Source: an uncultured Bacteroidales bacterium (GTDB lineage Bacteria > Bacteroidota > Bacteroidia > Bacteroidales > UBA932). From it: DNA of 64,000 nt. Location: NCBI GenBank assembly GCA_900321715.1, contig ONXC01000007.1, positions 1-64,000 on the forward strand, in the 5' to 3' direction. The notes beneath the pieces are model-generated. The model was given only the letters and a program-made list of their open reading frames with translations, had not been told where the DNA came from and made no database searches. Within the stretch, counting starts at the first letter, position 1. Every line of letters begins with the position of its first letter. This document shows positions 1 to 13,169 of this stretch, in pieces. The translations under genes were made by a program, and so were the position numbers.

Positions 1-86
<86 letters not shown>

Positions 87-93
87 TTTTTCG

Positions 94-4183
<4,090 letters not shown>

Positions 4184-4187
<4 letters not shown>

Positions 4188-5521
4188 AGAGTATCCTGTT
4201 TCAGAGACTCAACGTACCGCGCGATCCTTTCAAGTTCGCGCGGTATTGATATACTCTGGGGGCAGCGCGGCAGGCATTCCTTGCAGTGGATGCAGCGGTC
4301 GGCCTGGCGGACTGTTGCTACAGCCTTGTCATAGCTTCTGAGATAAGCCTTCTTGAGCTTTGCGTAATCCTTCTGGTCACGGCTCTGGGCAAAGGTGCCC
4401 TCCGTGACTGAGCGGTTGTAGTGCTGGAATACGCCCGGGATGTCAATGCCCCAGGGGCAAGGCATGCAGTATTTGCAGTCCGTGCAGTTCACAAGCGGAT
4501 ACTCCTTCATCTGGACGGCCATCCTTTCCATGAAGGAGAGCTCTTCCTCAGTGAGGGGCTTGAAGTGGCCGAAGGTATTGATGTTATCCAGCAGGGGGTC
4601 CATGGAAGTCATGCCGGAGAGGATGCACAGAACGCGCGGGAAGGTGCCGCAGAAGCGGAACGCCCATGAGGCTATGCTCTTTTCCGGCTCCCTTTCCTTG
4701 AGCTGGCGGGAAATGCCTTCTGGGACATTGGCTAATCGGCCTCCTAGCAAGGGCTCCATGATTACAATGGGAATGCCGCGCTTGTCAAGTTCTGCGTAGA
4801 GGTACTCCGCGTTGGCGTTCCTTACTCCGTCGGCGTGGCGCCAGTCAATGTAGTTCATCTCTATTTGGCAGAAGTCCCAGTGCATCTGCCCGCTGTCTTC
4901 CAGCTCCATGAAGTAGTCAAACTCATTCTGGGAGCCGTGGAAGGAGAAGCCAAGGTTGCGGATGCGGCCGGCTTCCTTTTCCTTCAGGAGGAAAGGCACC
5001 ATGCCGTTTTCCATGTAGCGCCAGTTGAAGGCGTCCTTTCCTCCTCGGCCGATAGAATGCAGCAGGTAATAGTCAAAGTACTCCGTGCGAAGCTGCTCAA
5101 AGGAGCGGTGGTACATCTCTATTGAAGCCTCTGCCGATACATTTCCGAAGTTGGAGAGCTTGGTGGCAATGTAGTAGCTCTCCCTGGGATGGCGGGAGAG
5201 GGCCTTTCCTGCGGCGTCCTCGCTGAGGCCCTGGAGGTATGCGGGGGAGGTGTCAAAGTAATTGACGCCGTGCTCCATTGCATAGTCCACCATCTCATTC
5301 ACGGCCTCCTGGTCTATGATGTCATTGCCGTCCGGCCCCTTTATCATGGGCCAGCGCATACAGCCGAATCCCAGCAGGGACACGCGGTCTCCGTTATTGG
5401 GATTCTCACGGTAAATCATTGCCTCGGGGCTTTCCGTGGCCTTTTCTGCACTCTTTTTTGGCGCGCATGCGGCTGCCACAGCGGCAGCGGCGCTTGTTTT
5501 CAAAAAGTCTCTCCTGTTCAT
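4184..5521 (-). CDS. Tat-exported aldo/keto reductase with C-terminal 4Fe-4S domain
   Basis: 445 aa. It starts with a twin-arginine signal (RRDFLK, residues 3-8) ending at C19, so it may be an exported lipoprotein. The centre is an aldo/keto reductase TIM barrel (FGCMRWPM, NYFDTSPAYLQG, DYYLLHSIG). The C-terminus carries two cysteine clusters, CTDCKYCMPCP and CIHCKECLPRCPQ, expected to hold 4Fe-4S clusters. The pattern matches the Bacteroidota family of AKR-ferredoxin oxidoreductases; the substrate is unknown. It overlaps the preceding polyferredoxin gene by ATGA, so the two are translationally coupled and probably exchange electrons. Its 3' end overlaps the stop of the convergent protease gene by 4 bases. 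Confidence 0.88.
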
Positions 5522-6930
5522 ACGTGCTGATATTTACCGTTAACAGTTATGGCGCTTATGGGCCTTACGGGGCAGTACTGCTCGCAGGCGCCGCAGCCTA
5601 TGCACACTTCCTCATTGACCGCAGGGGCCATGCCGGTTTCAGTCTTTACCATATGGATGGCGCCTACGGGGCATTTGGAGGCGCATTTCCCGCAGTGGGT
5701 TTTGCCGGTTGCACTGATGCAGGCCTGGAGGTCTACGTGTGCGGTTCCAATGTGATACTGAGTCTTTTCTTCCCTTGAGATCTTCTCAATTGCTCCGGCG
5801 GGGCAAACCTCACTGCAGCGGGTGCATTCCGGGCGGCAGAAGCCGTTCTCATAACCCATCTCCGGCTGCATGAGGCGCTCAGGGTCAGATGATGGCCGAA
5901 GGACGTTATTGGGGCATTCCACCACACAGAGCTGGCAGGCTATGCAGTGCCTGTAGAAGTCCTTTACGCTCTTTGAGCCGGGAGGGGTGATGGGGATTTC
6001 ACGGTCCAGGGCCTGTTTGGGAAGGACATCGGCATAACCGCCGTCTACCTTCTTGGCGGCTTCCTGGGCCCTTGCCTCAACACCCTCCAGCGCGGCGGCG
6101 CCTACGGCAACGGCCGTCCCGGCCATAAATGCGCGGCGGGATTTATCGGCCCCTTCATTCCCGGATTGACCGGGAATCTGCTTCTTCCATGCAAACTTAT
6201 AGTTCAGCGCCCCGAACTTGCACGTTTCCAGGCAGTTGAAGCAGTCTACGCAGCGGGAGTAGTCAATTTTCTGCTCATCTTTGCTTATTGCAATGCACTG
6301 GGCCTTGCAGGCGTGCTCGCAGGCCTTGCAGTGCTTGCATTTATCGGCATCAATCACCGGGCGGAACATTGCAAAGCGGGAGAAGAAACTGAGAGTGGTC
6401 CCAACTGGGCAGATGCTGTTGCAGTAGGTGCGGCCGCCCTTAAGGGACAGGGCTACCACGGCAATCAGCGTAACTGCAGCTATGATTATGGTGGGACCGG
6501 CTACGGGGTGCTTTATGCTGCTGATAATGCGGCCGTATGCACCGTATGGGGCAAGCAGGCTCACAACCACCTGAACCCCTGCAACAAGGCAGGCAACATA
6601 TGCCACCCATATCCCATATCGCAGCCATTTGAGCTCCTTCTTATATTTGTACGGGGCCTTTGACTTTCTGGTGCCAAGCCATGAAATACCGTCCTGGAAC
6701 ACGCCAAGAGGGCATATTACAGAGCAGTAGACCCGGCCAAAAACAAGGGTGAGGAGCACAAGGGCGGCAATTACCCCAACGTTGAGTGCCAGCACCGCAG
6801 GCAGGAACTGCACTTTGGCCATCCAGCCAAGGTATCCGTGAAGGACTCCGGTGAAATCCAGGAAAAGCAGTGTTATTCCCAGCCAGAACACCACAGCCGC
6901 TCCTATTCTTATTCTTTTAAGCATAGACAT
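5518..6930 (-). CDS. NapH-like membrane polyferredoxin with an internal Tat-like segment
   Basis: About 470 aa from the ATG at 6930 (a second ATG at 6924 is possible). The N-terminal half has about four membrane helices with two NapH/NosR-type motifs, CSVICPLG and CNSICPVG, then two ferredoxin motifs (CKHCKACEHAC, CVDCFNCLETC). A second signal-like stretch, RRAFMAGTAVAVGAAAL, follows. After it come four more cysteine clusters (CIACQLCVVECP, CTRCSEVCP, CGKCASKCP, CIGCGACEQYCP). It looks like a NapH-type protein joined to a NapG-type protein. It likely carries electrons from the quinol pool or cytoplasm to exported partners, with the adjacent AKR-ferredoxin a natural acceptor. It is divergent from frr. 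Confidence 0.85.
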   Translation of the reverse strand: MSMLKRIRIGAAVVFWLGITLLFLDFTGVLHGYLGWMAKVQFLPAVLALNVGVIAALVLLTLVFGRVYCSVICPLGVFQDGISWLGTRKSKAPYKYKKELKWLRYGIWVAYVACLVAGVQVVVSLLAPYGAYGRIISSIKHPVAGPTIIIAAVTLIAVVALSLKGGRTYCNSICPVGTTLSFFSRFAMFRPVIDADKCKHCKACEHACKAQCIAISKDEQKIDYSRCVDCFNCLETCKFGALNYKFAWKKQIPGQSGNEGADKSRRAFMAGTAVAVGAAALEGVEARAQEAAKKVDGGYADVLPKQALDREIPITPPGSKSVKDFYRHCIACQLCVVECPNNVLRPSSDPERLMQPEMGYENGFCRPECTRCSEVCPAGAIEKISREEKTQYHIGTAHVDLQACISATGKTHCGKCASKCPVGAIHMVKTETGMAPAVNEEVCIGCGACEQYCPVRPISAITVNGKYQHV

Positions 6931-6936
6931 TTGCGT

Positions 6937-6970
6937 TTTGACAAAAATAGTAAAAAAAGTGCTATATTTG
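6937..6970 (+). promoter_or_regulatory. frr promoter
   Basis: A TTTG -33 box at 6937-6940 and a TATATTTG -7 box at 6963-6970 are separated by 22 bases. The frr ATG follows 23 bases later. Confidence 0.65.
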
Positions 6971-6993
6971 CACAATTCATAAAACAGAAAGCT

Positions 6994-7560
6994 ATGTTAC
7001 CCAAGGCAAAGGAAATTGTGGACGCAATGTCCGTAAAGATGCAGGATGCAGTTGATTATCTTGAAGAAGACCTCAAGAATTACCGTGTAGGCAAGGCCTC
7101 CCCGGCAATCCTCAACCCCGTTGTGGTGGATTATTACGGCACCGCTACTCCCCTCAACCAGGTTGCTTCCGTTACCACCCCTGACGCCAAAACCATCGCC
7201 ATACAGCCCTGGGAGCGCTCCATGATTGGCAAAATTGAGAAGGCCATCCTGGACGCCAATGTGGGCCTCACCCCTTCAAACAACGGTGAAATCATCCGCT
7301 GCATGGTTCCCCCGCTCACTGAAGAGCGCCGTAAGGAACTCATCAAGAAGGCAAAGGCCCAGGGAGAAACCACAAAGGTTACCATCCGTAACGTCCGCCG
7401 TGACGGCATAGACCTCCTCAAGAAGGCCCAGAAGAATGATGGCCTCTCTGAGGATGGTGAGAAAGAGGGTGAGGAAGAGCTCCAGAAGATCACCGACAAA
7501 TGGGTCAAGAAGGTGGATGAGGTAATCTCCGCCAAAGAGAAAGACATACTTACCGTTTAA
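6994..7560 (+). CDS. frr: Ribosome recycling factor
   Basis: 188 aa, full length. With EF-G it splits post-termination ribosomes. Typical segments are NYRVGKASPAILNPVVVDYYG, PWERSMIGKIEKAI, PPLTEERRKELIKKAK and RNVRRDGIDLLKK. The frame is open upstream, but the ATG at 6994 gives the family N-terminus and follows the TATATTTG box. The stop overlaps the pheA start (TAATG), so frr heads the aromatic amino-acid operon and couples translation into it. Confidence 0.97.
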   Translation: MLPKAKEIVDAMSVKMQDAVDYLEEDLKNYRVGKASPAILNPVVVDYYGTATPLNQVASVTTPDAKTIAIQPWERSMIGKIEKAILDANVGLTPSNNGEIIRCMVPPLTEERRKELIKKAKAQGETTKVTIRNVRRDGIDLLKKAQKNDGLSEDGEKEGEEELQKITDKWVKKVDEVISAKEKDILTV

Positions 7561-8387
7561 TGAAGACCGTCGCCATCCAAGGATATAAGGGCTGCTTCCA
7601 TGAACAAGCAGCCCGTTTGTTTTATGAGGCACCCGGTCAGGCCGGGTGTGACGTGGGAATCGTAGAGTGCGACACCTTCGAGGACCTGTTCAAGGTTAAG
7701 GCCGATTCTATTGTGATGGCAATAGAGAACACCGTCTCCGGCGGTCTTCTCCATAATTTTGAGCTCCTGCGTAAGTCCGGGCGTGCAGTGAAGGGGGAGG
7801 TCTATATCAGAATCGGCCAGAATCTTATGGCGGTTCCCGGCCAGAAACTGGAAGACATAAAGGAGGTGCGCACGCACTATATGGCAATTAACCAGACGCG
7901 TCCTTGGTTTGAGAAAAACGCCCCCTGGATACGCCTGACAGAGAGTGAAGACACCGCCAAAAGCGCCGCGGAACTTGCCCGCAGCGGGGAAAAGGGCGTG
8001 GGCGCCGTGGCCGGGGAACTTGCCGCCAGCCTTTACGGCCTTGAGATCCTTGCTCCTGGAATAGAGACAAACAAGCAGAACTTCACCCGTTTCCTGGTGA
8101 TAGATGATGCCATGGAGGTGCCTCAGGACCGGATAAACAAGGCACTTCTTTGCTTCACGCTGCCGCATAAGCCGGGTTCCCTTGCGCAGATTCTCACCAT
8201 CCTGAGTTTCTACGACATGAACCTCACCCGTATCCAGTCTCTTCCCATCCCTGGCAGGGAGTGGCAGTATTTCTTCTATGCCGATATAAAGTTTGAACAT
8301 TATCAGCGGTATCTCCAGGCCCTCCAGGCCGTGAAGCCGCTCATCGAGGACCTCCAGATACTTGGAGAATACACTGCAGCATTATGA
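7560..8387 (+). CDS. pheA: Prephenate dehydratase
   Basis: 275 aa; converts prephenate to phenylpyruvate for phenylalanine synthesis. The catalytic domain (about 1-180) has the conserved NFTRF motif and AIENTVSGG. A C-terminal ACT domain (about 195-270, TLPHKPGSLAQIL) is where phenylalanine inhibits these enzymes. It is a stand-alone enzyme, with chorismate mutase supplied by the DAHP synthase fusion three genes downstream. Start and stop both overlap neighbouring genes by 1-4 bases, showing a tight operon. Confidence 0.95.
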   Translation: MKTVAIQGYKGCFHEQAARLFYEAPGQAGCDVGIVECDTFEDLFKVKADSIVMAIENTVSGGLLHNFELLRKSGRAVKGEVYIRIGQNLMAVPGQKLEDIKEVRTHYMAINQTRPWFEKNAPWIRLTESEDTAKSAAELARSGEKGVGAVAGELAASLYGLEILAPGIETNKQNFTRFLVIDDAMEVPQDRINKALLCFTLPHKPGSLAQILTILSFYDMNLTRIQSLPIPGREWQYFFYADIKFEHYQRYLQALQAVKPLIEDLQILGEYTAAL

Positions 8388-9574
8388 TTGTGAAACCAGC
8401 CGACAGAACCCTTTCTGTTAAAGAATATTACTTTTCCATAAAGAACAAGGAGATTGCGCGGCTCAACGCCTCGCGTCCCGGAGACCCCATCATCAACCTT
8501 GGGATAGGCTCCCCGGACGGCGCTCCGTCTGAGGAGGCCGTAGAAGCCATGGTGGAATGTGCCCGGAAACCCGGAAGCCACGGCTACCAGAGCTACATAG
8601 GCATACCTGAACTCAGGCATGCCATGGCCGGATGGTATGACAGGTGGTACGGCGTGGAGCTTGATCCCGCAACGGAAATCCAGCCTCTTACCGGCTCCAA
8701 GGAGGGAATCCTCCTCCTCTCCCTCACCTTCCTCAATAAAGGTGACAAGGTCCTGGTGCCAAATCCCGGATATCCCACATATACATCGGCCACAAAGATG
8801 TGCGAGGCGGAGGTTCTGAATTATGACCTTTTGGAGGCCGATGGCTGGTACCCGGACTTTGAGCAGCTGGAGTCAATGGACCTCACGGGGGTAAAACTCA
8901 TGTGGACAAATTATCCAAACATGCCCACAGGTGCCCCTGCACGCAGGGACGTGTTTGAGAAACTGGTGGATTTTGCCCGCAGGCACTGCATCCTCCTTAT
9001 CAACGACAACCCCTACGGCTTCATCCTCAATAAGCCCCAGAGCATCCTGTCCGTTCCCGGCGCCCGTGAGTGCTGCATGGAGCTCAATTCCCTTTCCAAG
9101 AGCCACAACATGGCCGGCTGGCGTGTGGGAATGCTGGTGGGTGAGGCTTCCGTGATCAAGGAAGTCCTGAAGGTGAAGTCCCAGATGGACTCCGGCATGT
9201 TCCGAGGCATCCAGGAAGCTGCTGTGGCTGCCCTCAACGCAGGTGCAGAGTGGTATGACGCCCTCAATGCGGAATACCGCCGCCGCCGTGAACTGGCCTG
9301 CCGCATCATGGATACCATCGGCTGCACGTATGACCCCGCAGCCGGCGGCCTCTACGTCTGGGGACGTGTCCCGTCCGGGATATCGGCCCAAAATCCGGAT
9401 GGAGCAGCGGCGGCCATGAGTGACAAGTTCCTCTATGAGGCCGGCGTGTTCCTCACCCCCGGTTTCATCTTTGGCAGCAACGGCGCAAACTACCTCAGGA
9501 TATCCCTCTGCGCCAACGTTCCCACGCTGGAGAAGGCTCTAGAAAAGATAGCGTTTTCGCTAATTGCCAAGTAA
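8384..9574 (+). CDS. PLP-dependent class I/II aminotransferase (probable aromatic/prephenate aminotransferase)
   Basis: 396 aa, fold type I. The PLP lysine is about K239 in SLSKSHNMAGWRVG. Other family marks are NLGIGSPDGAP at the N-terminus, PNPGYPTY, the NYPNMPTGA turn and NDNPYGF. Its position between pheA and tyrA indicates the last transamination of phenylalanine and tyrosine synthesis; related sequences are often labelled aspartate or LL-diaminopimelate aminotransferase, so the substrate is inferred from context. It overlaps pheA by ATGA. Confidence 0.9.
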   Translation: MIVKPADRTLSVKEYYFSIKNKEIARLNASRPGDPIINLGIGSPDGAPSEEAVEAMVECARKPGSHGYQSYIGIPELRHAMAGWYDRWYGVELDPATEIQPLTGSKEGILLLSLTFLNKGDKVLVPNPGYPTYTSATKMCEAEVLNYDLLEADGWYPDFEQLESMDLTGVKLMWTNYPNMPTGAPARRDVFEKLVDFARRHCILLINDNPYGFILNKPQSILSVPGARECCMELNSLSKSHNMAGWRVGMLVGEASVIKEVLKVKSQMDSGMFRGIQEAAVAALNAGAEWYDALNAEYRRRRELACRIMDTIGCTYDPAAGGLYVWGRVPSGISAQNPDGAAAAMSDKFLYEAGVFLTPGFIFGSNGANYLRISLCANVPTLEKALEKIAFSLIAK

Positions 9575-9589
9575 TGAGGCGTTTACAAC

Positions 9590-9621
9590 TTTTACTCCTA
9601 GCTGAAATGCCCGGAGTAAAA
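9590..9621 (+). promoter_or_regulatory. Intercistronic hairpin before tyrA
   Basis: TTTTACTCC (9590-9598) and GGAGTAAAA (9613-9621) are perfect 9-base inverted repeats with a 14-base loop, in the only real gap of this operon. There is no T-run, so it is more likely an RNA processing, stability or translation-control element than a terminator. Confidence 0.45.
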
Positions 9622-9638
9622 TGTATAAAGTGTTAGTA

Positions 9639-10574
9639 ATGAGTGAATTAAAGAAAACGGTTGGAATAATAGGCCTGGGCCTCATTGGTGGGTCCATGGC
9701 AATAGACCTCAAGAAGAGGGGCTTTGCAGGCAAGGTCCTTGGCGTTGAGGCCGATAAAGTGGCGGCGCAGGCAGCTATGACAATGGGCCTGGCCGATGAA
9801 ATGGTGTCCCTTGAAGACTGCGTGGACCGCTCCGACATAATTGTGGTTGCCGTCCCGGTAGGCGCAGCCGTGAAGATGCTCCCGGAAATCCTTGACCGCA
9901 TTCATTCAGGGGCAGAGGCCCCTTCTTCCGCGTCGCTTCGCGACCCTATCCGGGCAAATGCTCCAGAAGGGGCCTCTGCCCCTGACAAGAAGATTGTCAT
10001 AGACGTATGTTCCACCAAGGAGCACATATGCGCGGCTGTGAAGTACCATCCGGCAAGGAAGCAGTACGTGTGCACTCATCCCATGGCCGGAACGGAGTAC
10101 AGCGGCCCCTGGGCGGCTCAGCCGGGCCTCTTTGACGGAAGGGCGTGTATATTTGCCGACCAGGAGGAATCGGCCCCATGGGCGGTTCAGGACATCCTTG
10201 AACTCTATTCCTGCCTCAACATGAGGCCCATCTTCATGAGTTCCTCAAGCCACGATGTCCACACGGCCTACGTGTCCCACATCTCCCATGTCACTTCCTT
10301 CGCCCTGGCCCTCACCGTGCTTGACAAGGAGAAGGACGAGAAACATATCTTCGACCTTGCCTCCGGCGGTTTTTCATCAACCGTTCGCCTTGCAAAGTCC
10401 AATGCCGATATGTGGATTCCCATCCTCACCCAGAACCATAACAACGTGCTCCAGGTGATGGATACCTATATTGAAAAGATGCAGCAGTTCCGTGAAGCGG
10501 TGGCCTCCTACGACGAAGATGCCCTCCGGAAACTGATTGAAGATGCCAACAAGATTAAACGCATTATACGATGA
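9639..10574 (+). CDS. tyrA: Prephenate dehydrogenase with palindromic in-frame insertion
   Basis: 311 aa from the ATG at 9639 (an upstream ATG at 9621 would add six residues but lies in a hairpin). It oxidises and decarboxylates prephenate to 4-hydroxyphenylpyruvate. Visible are the NAD-binding GIIGLGLIGGS, IDVCSTK, HPMAGTEYSG and SHISHVTSFAL. Between the first part of the NAD domain and IVIDVCSTK it carries about 26 extra residues (around GAEAPSSASLRDP to PEGASAPDK) encoded by an inverted-repeat element, listed separately; the frame is kept and the motifs on both sides are intact. It overlaps the next gene by ATGA. Confidence 0.92.
   Translation: MSELKKTVGIIGLGLIGGSMAIDLKKRGFAGKVLGVEADKVAAQAAMTMGLADEMVSLEDCVDRSDIIVVAVPVGAAVKMLPEILDRIHSGAEAPSSASLRDPIRANAPEGASAPDKKIVIDVCSTKEHICAAVKYHPARKQYVCTHPMAGTEYSGPWAAQPGLFDGRACIFADQEESAPWAVQDILELYSCLNMRPIFMSSSSHDVHTAYVSHISHVTSFALALTVLDKEKDEKHIFDLASGGFSSTVRLAKSNADMWIPILTQNHNNVLQVMDTYIEKMQQFREAVASYDEDALRKLIEDANKIKRIIR
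9907..9984. repeat. 78-nt palindromic element inserted in frame in tyrA
   Basis: Two perfect 20-base inverted arms (9907-9926 and 9965-9984; the left arm contains GGGGCAGAGGCCCC) enclose a 38-base loop that has its own hairpin (GTCGC-TTC-GCGAC). The length is 26 codons, so the frame is kept. It encodes a low-complexity Ala/Ser/Pro/Glu loop. Confidence 0.85.
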
Positions 10575-11665
10575 GCCATACACTGGATATCGTCCCCGGA
10601 ACAGAGTGGGGATTCTTCACGCTTCCCAGGCCCATGTGCATCGCAGGCCCCTGCAGCGCAGAATCAGAGGAGCAGGTGATGGAAACTGCCGCAGGCCTTA
10701 ACGCCTTTGGCATACACGTCTACCGTGCAGGTATATGGAAGCCTCGCACGCATCCGGGCTCTTTCGAGGGCGTGGGTACCCCCGGCCTCAAATGGCTGAG
10801 GAAAGTGAAGGAAACCTATGGCATGAAGGTGTGCACGGAGGTTGCCAGTGAGAAGCATGTCCTGGAGTGCATCAAATACGGTGTGGACATAGTGTGGATA
10901 GGTGCGCGCACAAGCGCCAACCCCTTCCTCATGCAGGAGATTGCCGATGCCCTTGAAGGAACGGACATCCCCGTCCTTGTGAAGAATCCCGTGAATCCGG
11001 ACATAGACCTCTGGATTGGAGCCCTGGAGCGCCTGAACAGGGCCGGGCTCAGGAAACTTGGCGTCATCCACCGCGGGTTCTCAACATCGGCCCCTATCCC
11101 TTACCGCAATGATCCGGGCTGGAAGCTTGCCATTGAAATGCGCTCCCGCTACCCTCAGATGGCGTTTTTTGCCGATCCTTCCCACATGGCCGGAGACCGG
11201 AAGTATCTCCGTGAACTGTCCCAGAGGGCCATGGACCTTGGCCTTGACGGACTTATGGTGGAAAGCCACTGCAACCCCGCCTGTGCAATGTCCGACGCCA
11301 AGCAGCAGCTTACCCCCAGGGACCTCCAGGCCCTTCTTGAGAGCCTTGTGATAAGGGAAAACACATCCGACAACACCGCCTACCGTGACGGAATAGAGGC
11401 CCTCCGCGCCCGCATAGACGTGATAGACGACAAACTGCTGGATTTGCTGAAAGACCGCAATGAGGTGTCAAAGGCAATCGGCGAGTACAAGCGCAGCCAC
11501 AATGTTGCCATCATCCAGGCAGGCAGGTGGGAGCAGCTTCTGGCCGATATGGTGAGCCGCGGCGCACAGCTTGGCATCTCCGAGGCCGCCATCACCGCCA
11601 TCATGACCGCCATCCACGACGAATCCGTGCGCGTTCAGAATCAGGTTTTGGAATCCCAAAAATAA
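10571..11665 (+). CDS. DAHP synthase-chorismate mutase fusion
   Basis: 364 aa. The N-terminal part (about 1-255) is a class I DAHP synthase of the AroG/KdsA-like type (CIAGPCSAESEEQV, GIWKPRTHPGSF, FADPSHMAGDR), joining phosphoenolpyruvate and erythrose-4-phosphate. The C-terminal part (about 270-355) is an AroQ-type chorismate mutase (RARIDVIDDKLLDLL, KAIGEYKR). The fusion lets the mutase domain act as the feedback sensor in related enzymes. It is the last gene of the frr-pheA-aminotransferase-tyrA operon. Confidence 0.95.
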   Translation: MSHTLDIVPGTEWGFFTLPRPMCIAGPCSAESEEQVMETAAGLNAFGIHVYRAGIWKPRTHPGSFEGVGTPGLKWLRKVKETYGMKVCTEVASEKHVLECIKYGVDIVWIGARTSANPFLMQEIADALEGTDIPVLVKNPVNPDIDLWIGALERLNRAGLRKLGVIHRGFSTSAPIPYRNDPGWKLAIEMRSRYPQMAFFADPSHMAGDRKYLRELSQRAMDLGLDGLMVESHCNPACAMSDAKQQLTPRDLQALLESLVIRENTSDNTAYRDGIEALRARIDVIDDKLLDLLKDRNEVSKAIGEYKRSHNVAIIQAGRWEQLLADMVSRGAQLGISEAAITAIMTAIHDESVRVQNQVLESQK

Positions 11666-11669
11666 TCCG

Positions 11670-11677
11670 TACCTTTG
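11670..11677 (+). promoter_or_regulatory. metK promoter, -7 box
   Basis: TACCTTTG just after the stop of the DAHP synthase gene. Transcription would begin near 11682, immediately before the probable riboswitch. Confidence 0.7.
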
Positions 11678-11685
11678 CGTCCCCA

Positions 11686-11743
11686 ACGGTGGATAGATTT
11701 ATAATGACTTGCAACCACCGTGAAGTGAAAAAATGCTAAAAAA
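11686..11743 (+). ncRNA. Probable SAM-II riboswitch upstream of and into metK
   Basis: ACGGTGG (11686-11692) pairs with CCACCGT (11715-11721). The loop contains GATTTA and ends in TTGCAA directly before the 3' arm; after the stem come 13 bases and GCTAAAA. These are the conserved sequence blocks and order of SAM-II aptamers as I recall them (P1, GAUUUA, UUGCAA, GCUAAA). The metK ATG (11733-11735) lies within the 3' pseudoknot strand, so binding of SAM would hide the start codon. The assignment is by eye and needs a covariance-model check. Confidence 0.65.
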
Positions 11744-13040
11744 TTACCTCTTTACGTCGGAGAGTGTGTCCGAGGGACACCCCGACAAAGTGGCGGACCA
11801 GATATCTGACGCCATCCTTGATCAGTTTTTAATGCAGGACCCGGAGGCCAAGGTGGCCTGCGAGACCTTCTGCTCTACCGGTATGGTGGTTGTAATGGGT
11901 GAAGTGAAGGCCGAAGCCTACGTAGACATCCAGAACACTGTCCGTAACACCATTCGCAAGATTGGCTACACAAAGGCCGAATACATGTTCGACGCCTCCA
12001 GCTGCGGCGTCCTCAGCGCGCTTCACGAGCAAAGCCCGGATATCAACCGCGGCGTTGAGCGTAAGCACGGCGAGGACCAGGGCGCAGGAGACCAGGGAAT
12101 GATGTTTGGATACGCCTGCCGTGACACGGAGGACTATATGCCCCTCCCGCTCTACTTAAGCCACAAAATCCTTGAAATCCTCTCCGACATCCGCCACAAT
12201 GAGCCCGCACTCATGCCTTACCTGAGGCCGGATGCCAAGAGCCAGTTCACAATTGAGTATGATGGGGAGACCCACGCCCCCGTGAAGGTCCATACCATAG
12301 TACTCAGCACCCAGCACGACGAATTCGTGCCCAAGACCCTTGGTAAGATGTCCTACGACGACGCCGTCGCCCAGTACGGCCACACCAAGGTTGACGCCGC
12401 AATGCAGGCAAAGATCAGGGAAGATGTTGAAAAAATCCTCATCCCCCGCCTCAAGAAGGCCCTTTCCAAGGATACCGCCGCCCTCATCCATGACTACATC
12501 CTTCACGTGAATCCCACCGGGAAGTTCGTGATTGGCGGCCCCCACGGGGACACCGGCCTTACCGGCAGGAAGATCATCGTGGACACTTACGGAGGCAAGG
12601 GCGCGCACGGCGGCGGAGCCTTCTCCGGAAAGGACCCTTCAAAGGTAGACCGCAGTGCAGCCTATGCAGCACGTTACATTGCCAAGAACCTGGTGGCTGC
12701 AGGTGTTGCCTCCGAATGCCTGGTGCAGCTTGCTTATGCAATTGGCGTGGCAAAGCCTGTTAGCGTGTACGTAGATACCTATGGCACGGCCGCAAACGGC
12801 CTTTCAGACGGTGAGATTGCTGCCAAGGTCCAGGAAATCTTTGACTTAAGGCCCGCTTCCATCATTAAAAAGTTCCAGCTCAAGAACCCCATTTATGCCC
12901 CCACGGCCGCCTATGGCCATATGGGACGCAAGCCCTACAAGAAAACCGTAAAGGTTCAGGGCAAAGAGAAAATCGTCCAGTTCTTTGGCTGGGAACTGCT
13001 GGACAGCGTACCCGCAGTAAAGAAGGCCTTCGGCATGTAG
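11733..13040 (+). CDS. metK: S-adenosylmethionine synthase
   Basis: 435 aa; makes SAM from methionine and ATP in the cytosol. Signature segments are [49 protein letters not shown] (many homologues have GGPxGDAGLTG) and [22 protein letters not shown]. The start is fixed by the N-terminus and by the promoter about 55 bases upstream. Its start codon overlaps the probable SAM-II element, giving product feedback at the level of translation. Codon use is highly biased and no GGCCGAT motif is present. Confidence 0.98.
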   Translation: MLKNYLFTSESVSEGHPDKVADQISDAILDQFLMQDPEAKVACETFCSTGMVVVMGEVKAEAYVDIQNTVRNTIRKIGYTKAEYMFDASSCGVLSALHEQSPDINRGVERKHGEDQGAGDQGMMFGYACRDTEDYMPLPLYLSHKILEILSDIRHNEPALMPYLRPDAKSQFTIEYDGETHAPVKVHTIVLSTQHDEFVPKTLGKMSYDDAVAQYGHTKVDAAMQAKIREDVEKILIPRLKKALSKDTAALIHDYILHVNPTGKFVIGGPHGDTGLTGRKIIVDTYGGKGAHGGGAFSGKDPSKVDRSAAYAARYIAKNLVAAGVASECLVQLAYAIGVAKPVSVYVDTYGTAANGLSDGEIAAKVQEIFDLRPASIIKKFQLKNPIYAPTAAYGHMGRKPYKKTVKVQGKEKIVQFFGWELLDSVPAVKKAFGM

Positions 13041-13058
13041 AAATCGGCACGGATAATT

Positions 13059-13087
13059 AACGGAATCTTTAACAGGTTCCGTTTTTT
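13059..13087 (+). terminator. metK terminator
   Basis: AACGGAA (13059-13065) and TTCCGTT (13077-13083) form a stem followed by a T-run. Confidence 0.8.
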
Positions 13088-13104
13088 ATATCAAAAGTTT
13101 TTTA

Positions 13105-13112
13105 TACCTTTG
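13105..13112 (+). promoter_or_regulatory. Promoter of the Oar-like receptor, -7 box
   Basis: TACCTTTG is 57 bases before the ATG at 13170, leaving an untranslated leader of about 50 bases. Confidence 0.65.
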
Positions 13113-13169
13113 TGTCCGGTTAGTGAGAAGGAATTAAACCTATCAATATTTATTTCTATTCAACCTTTT

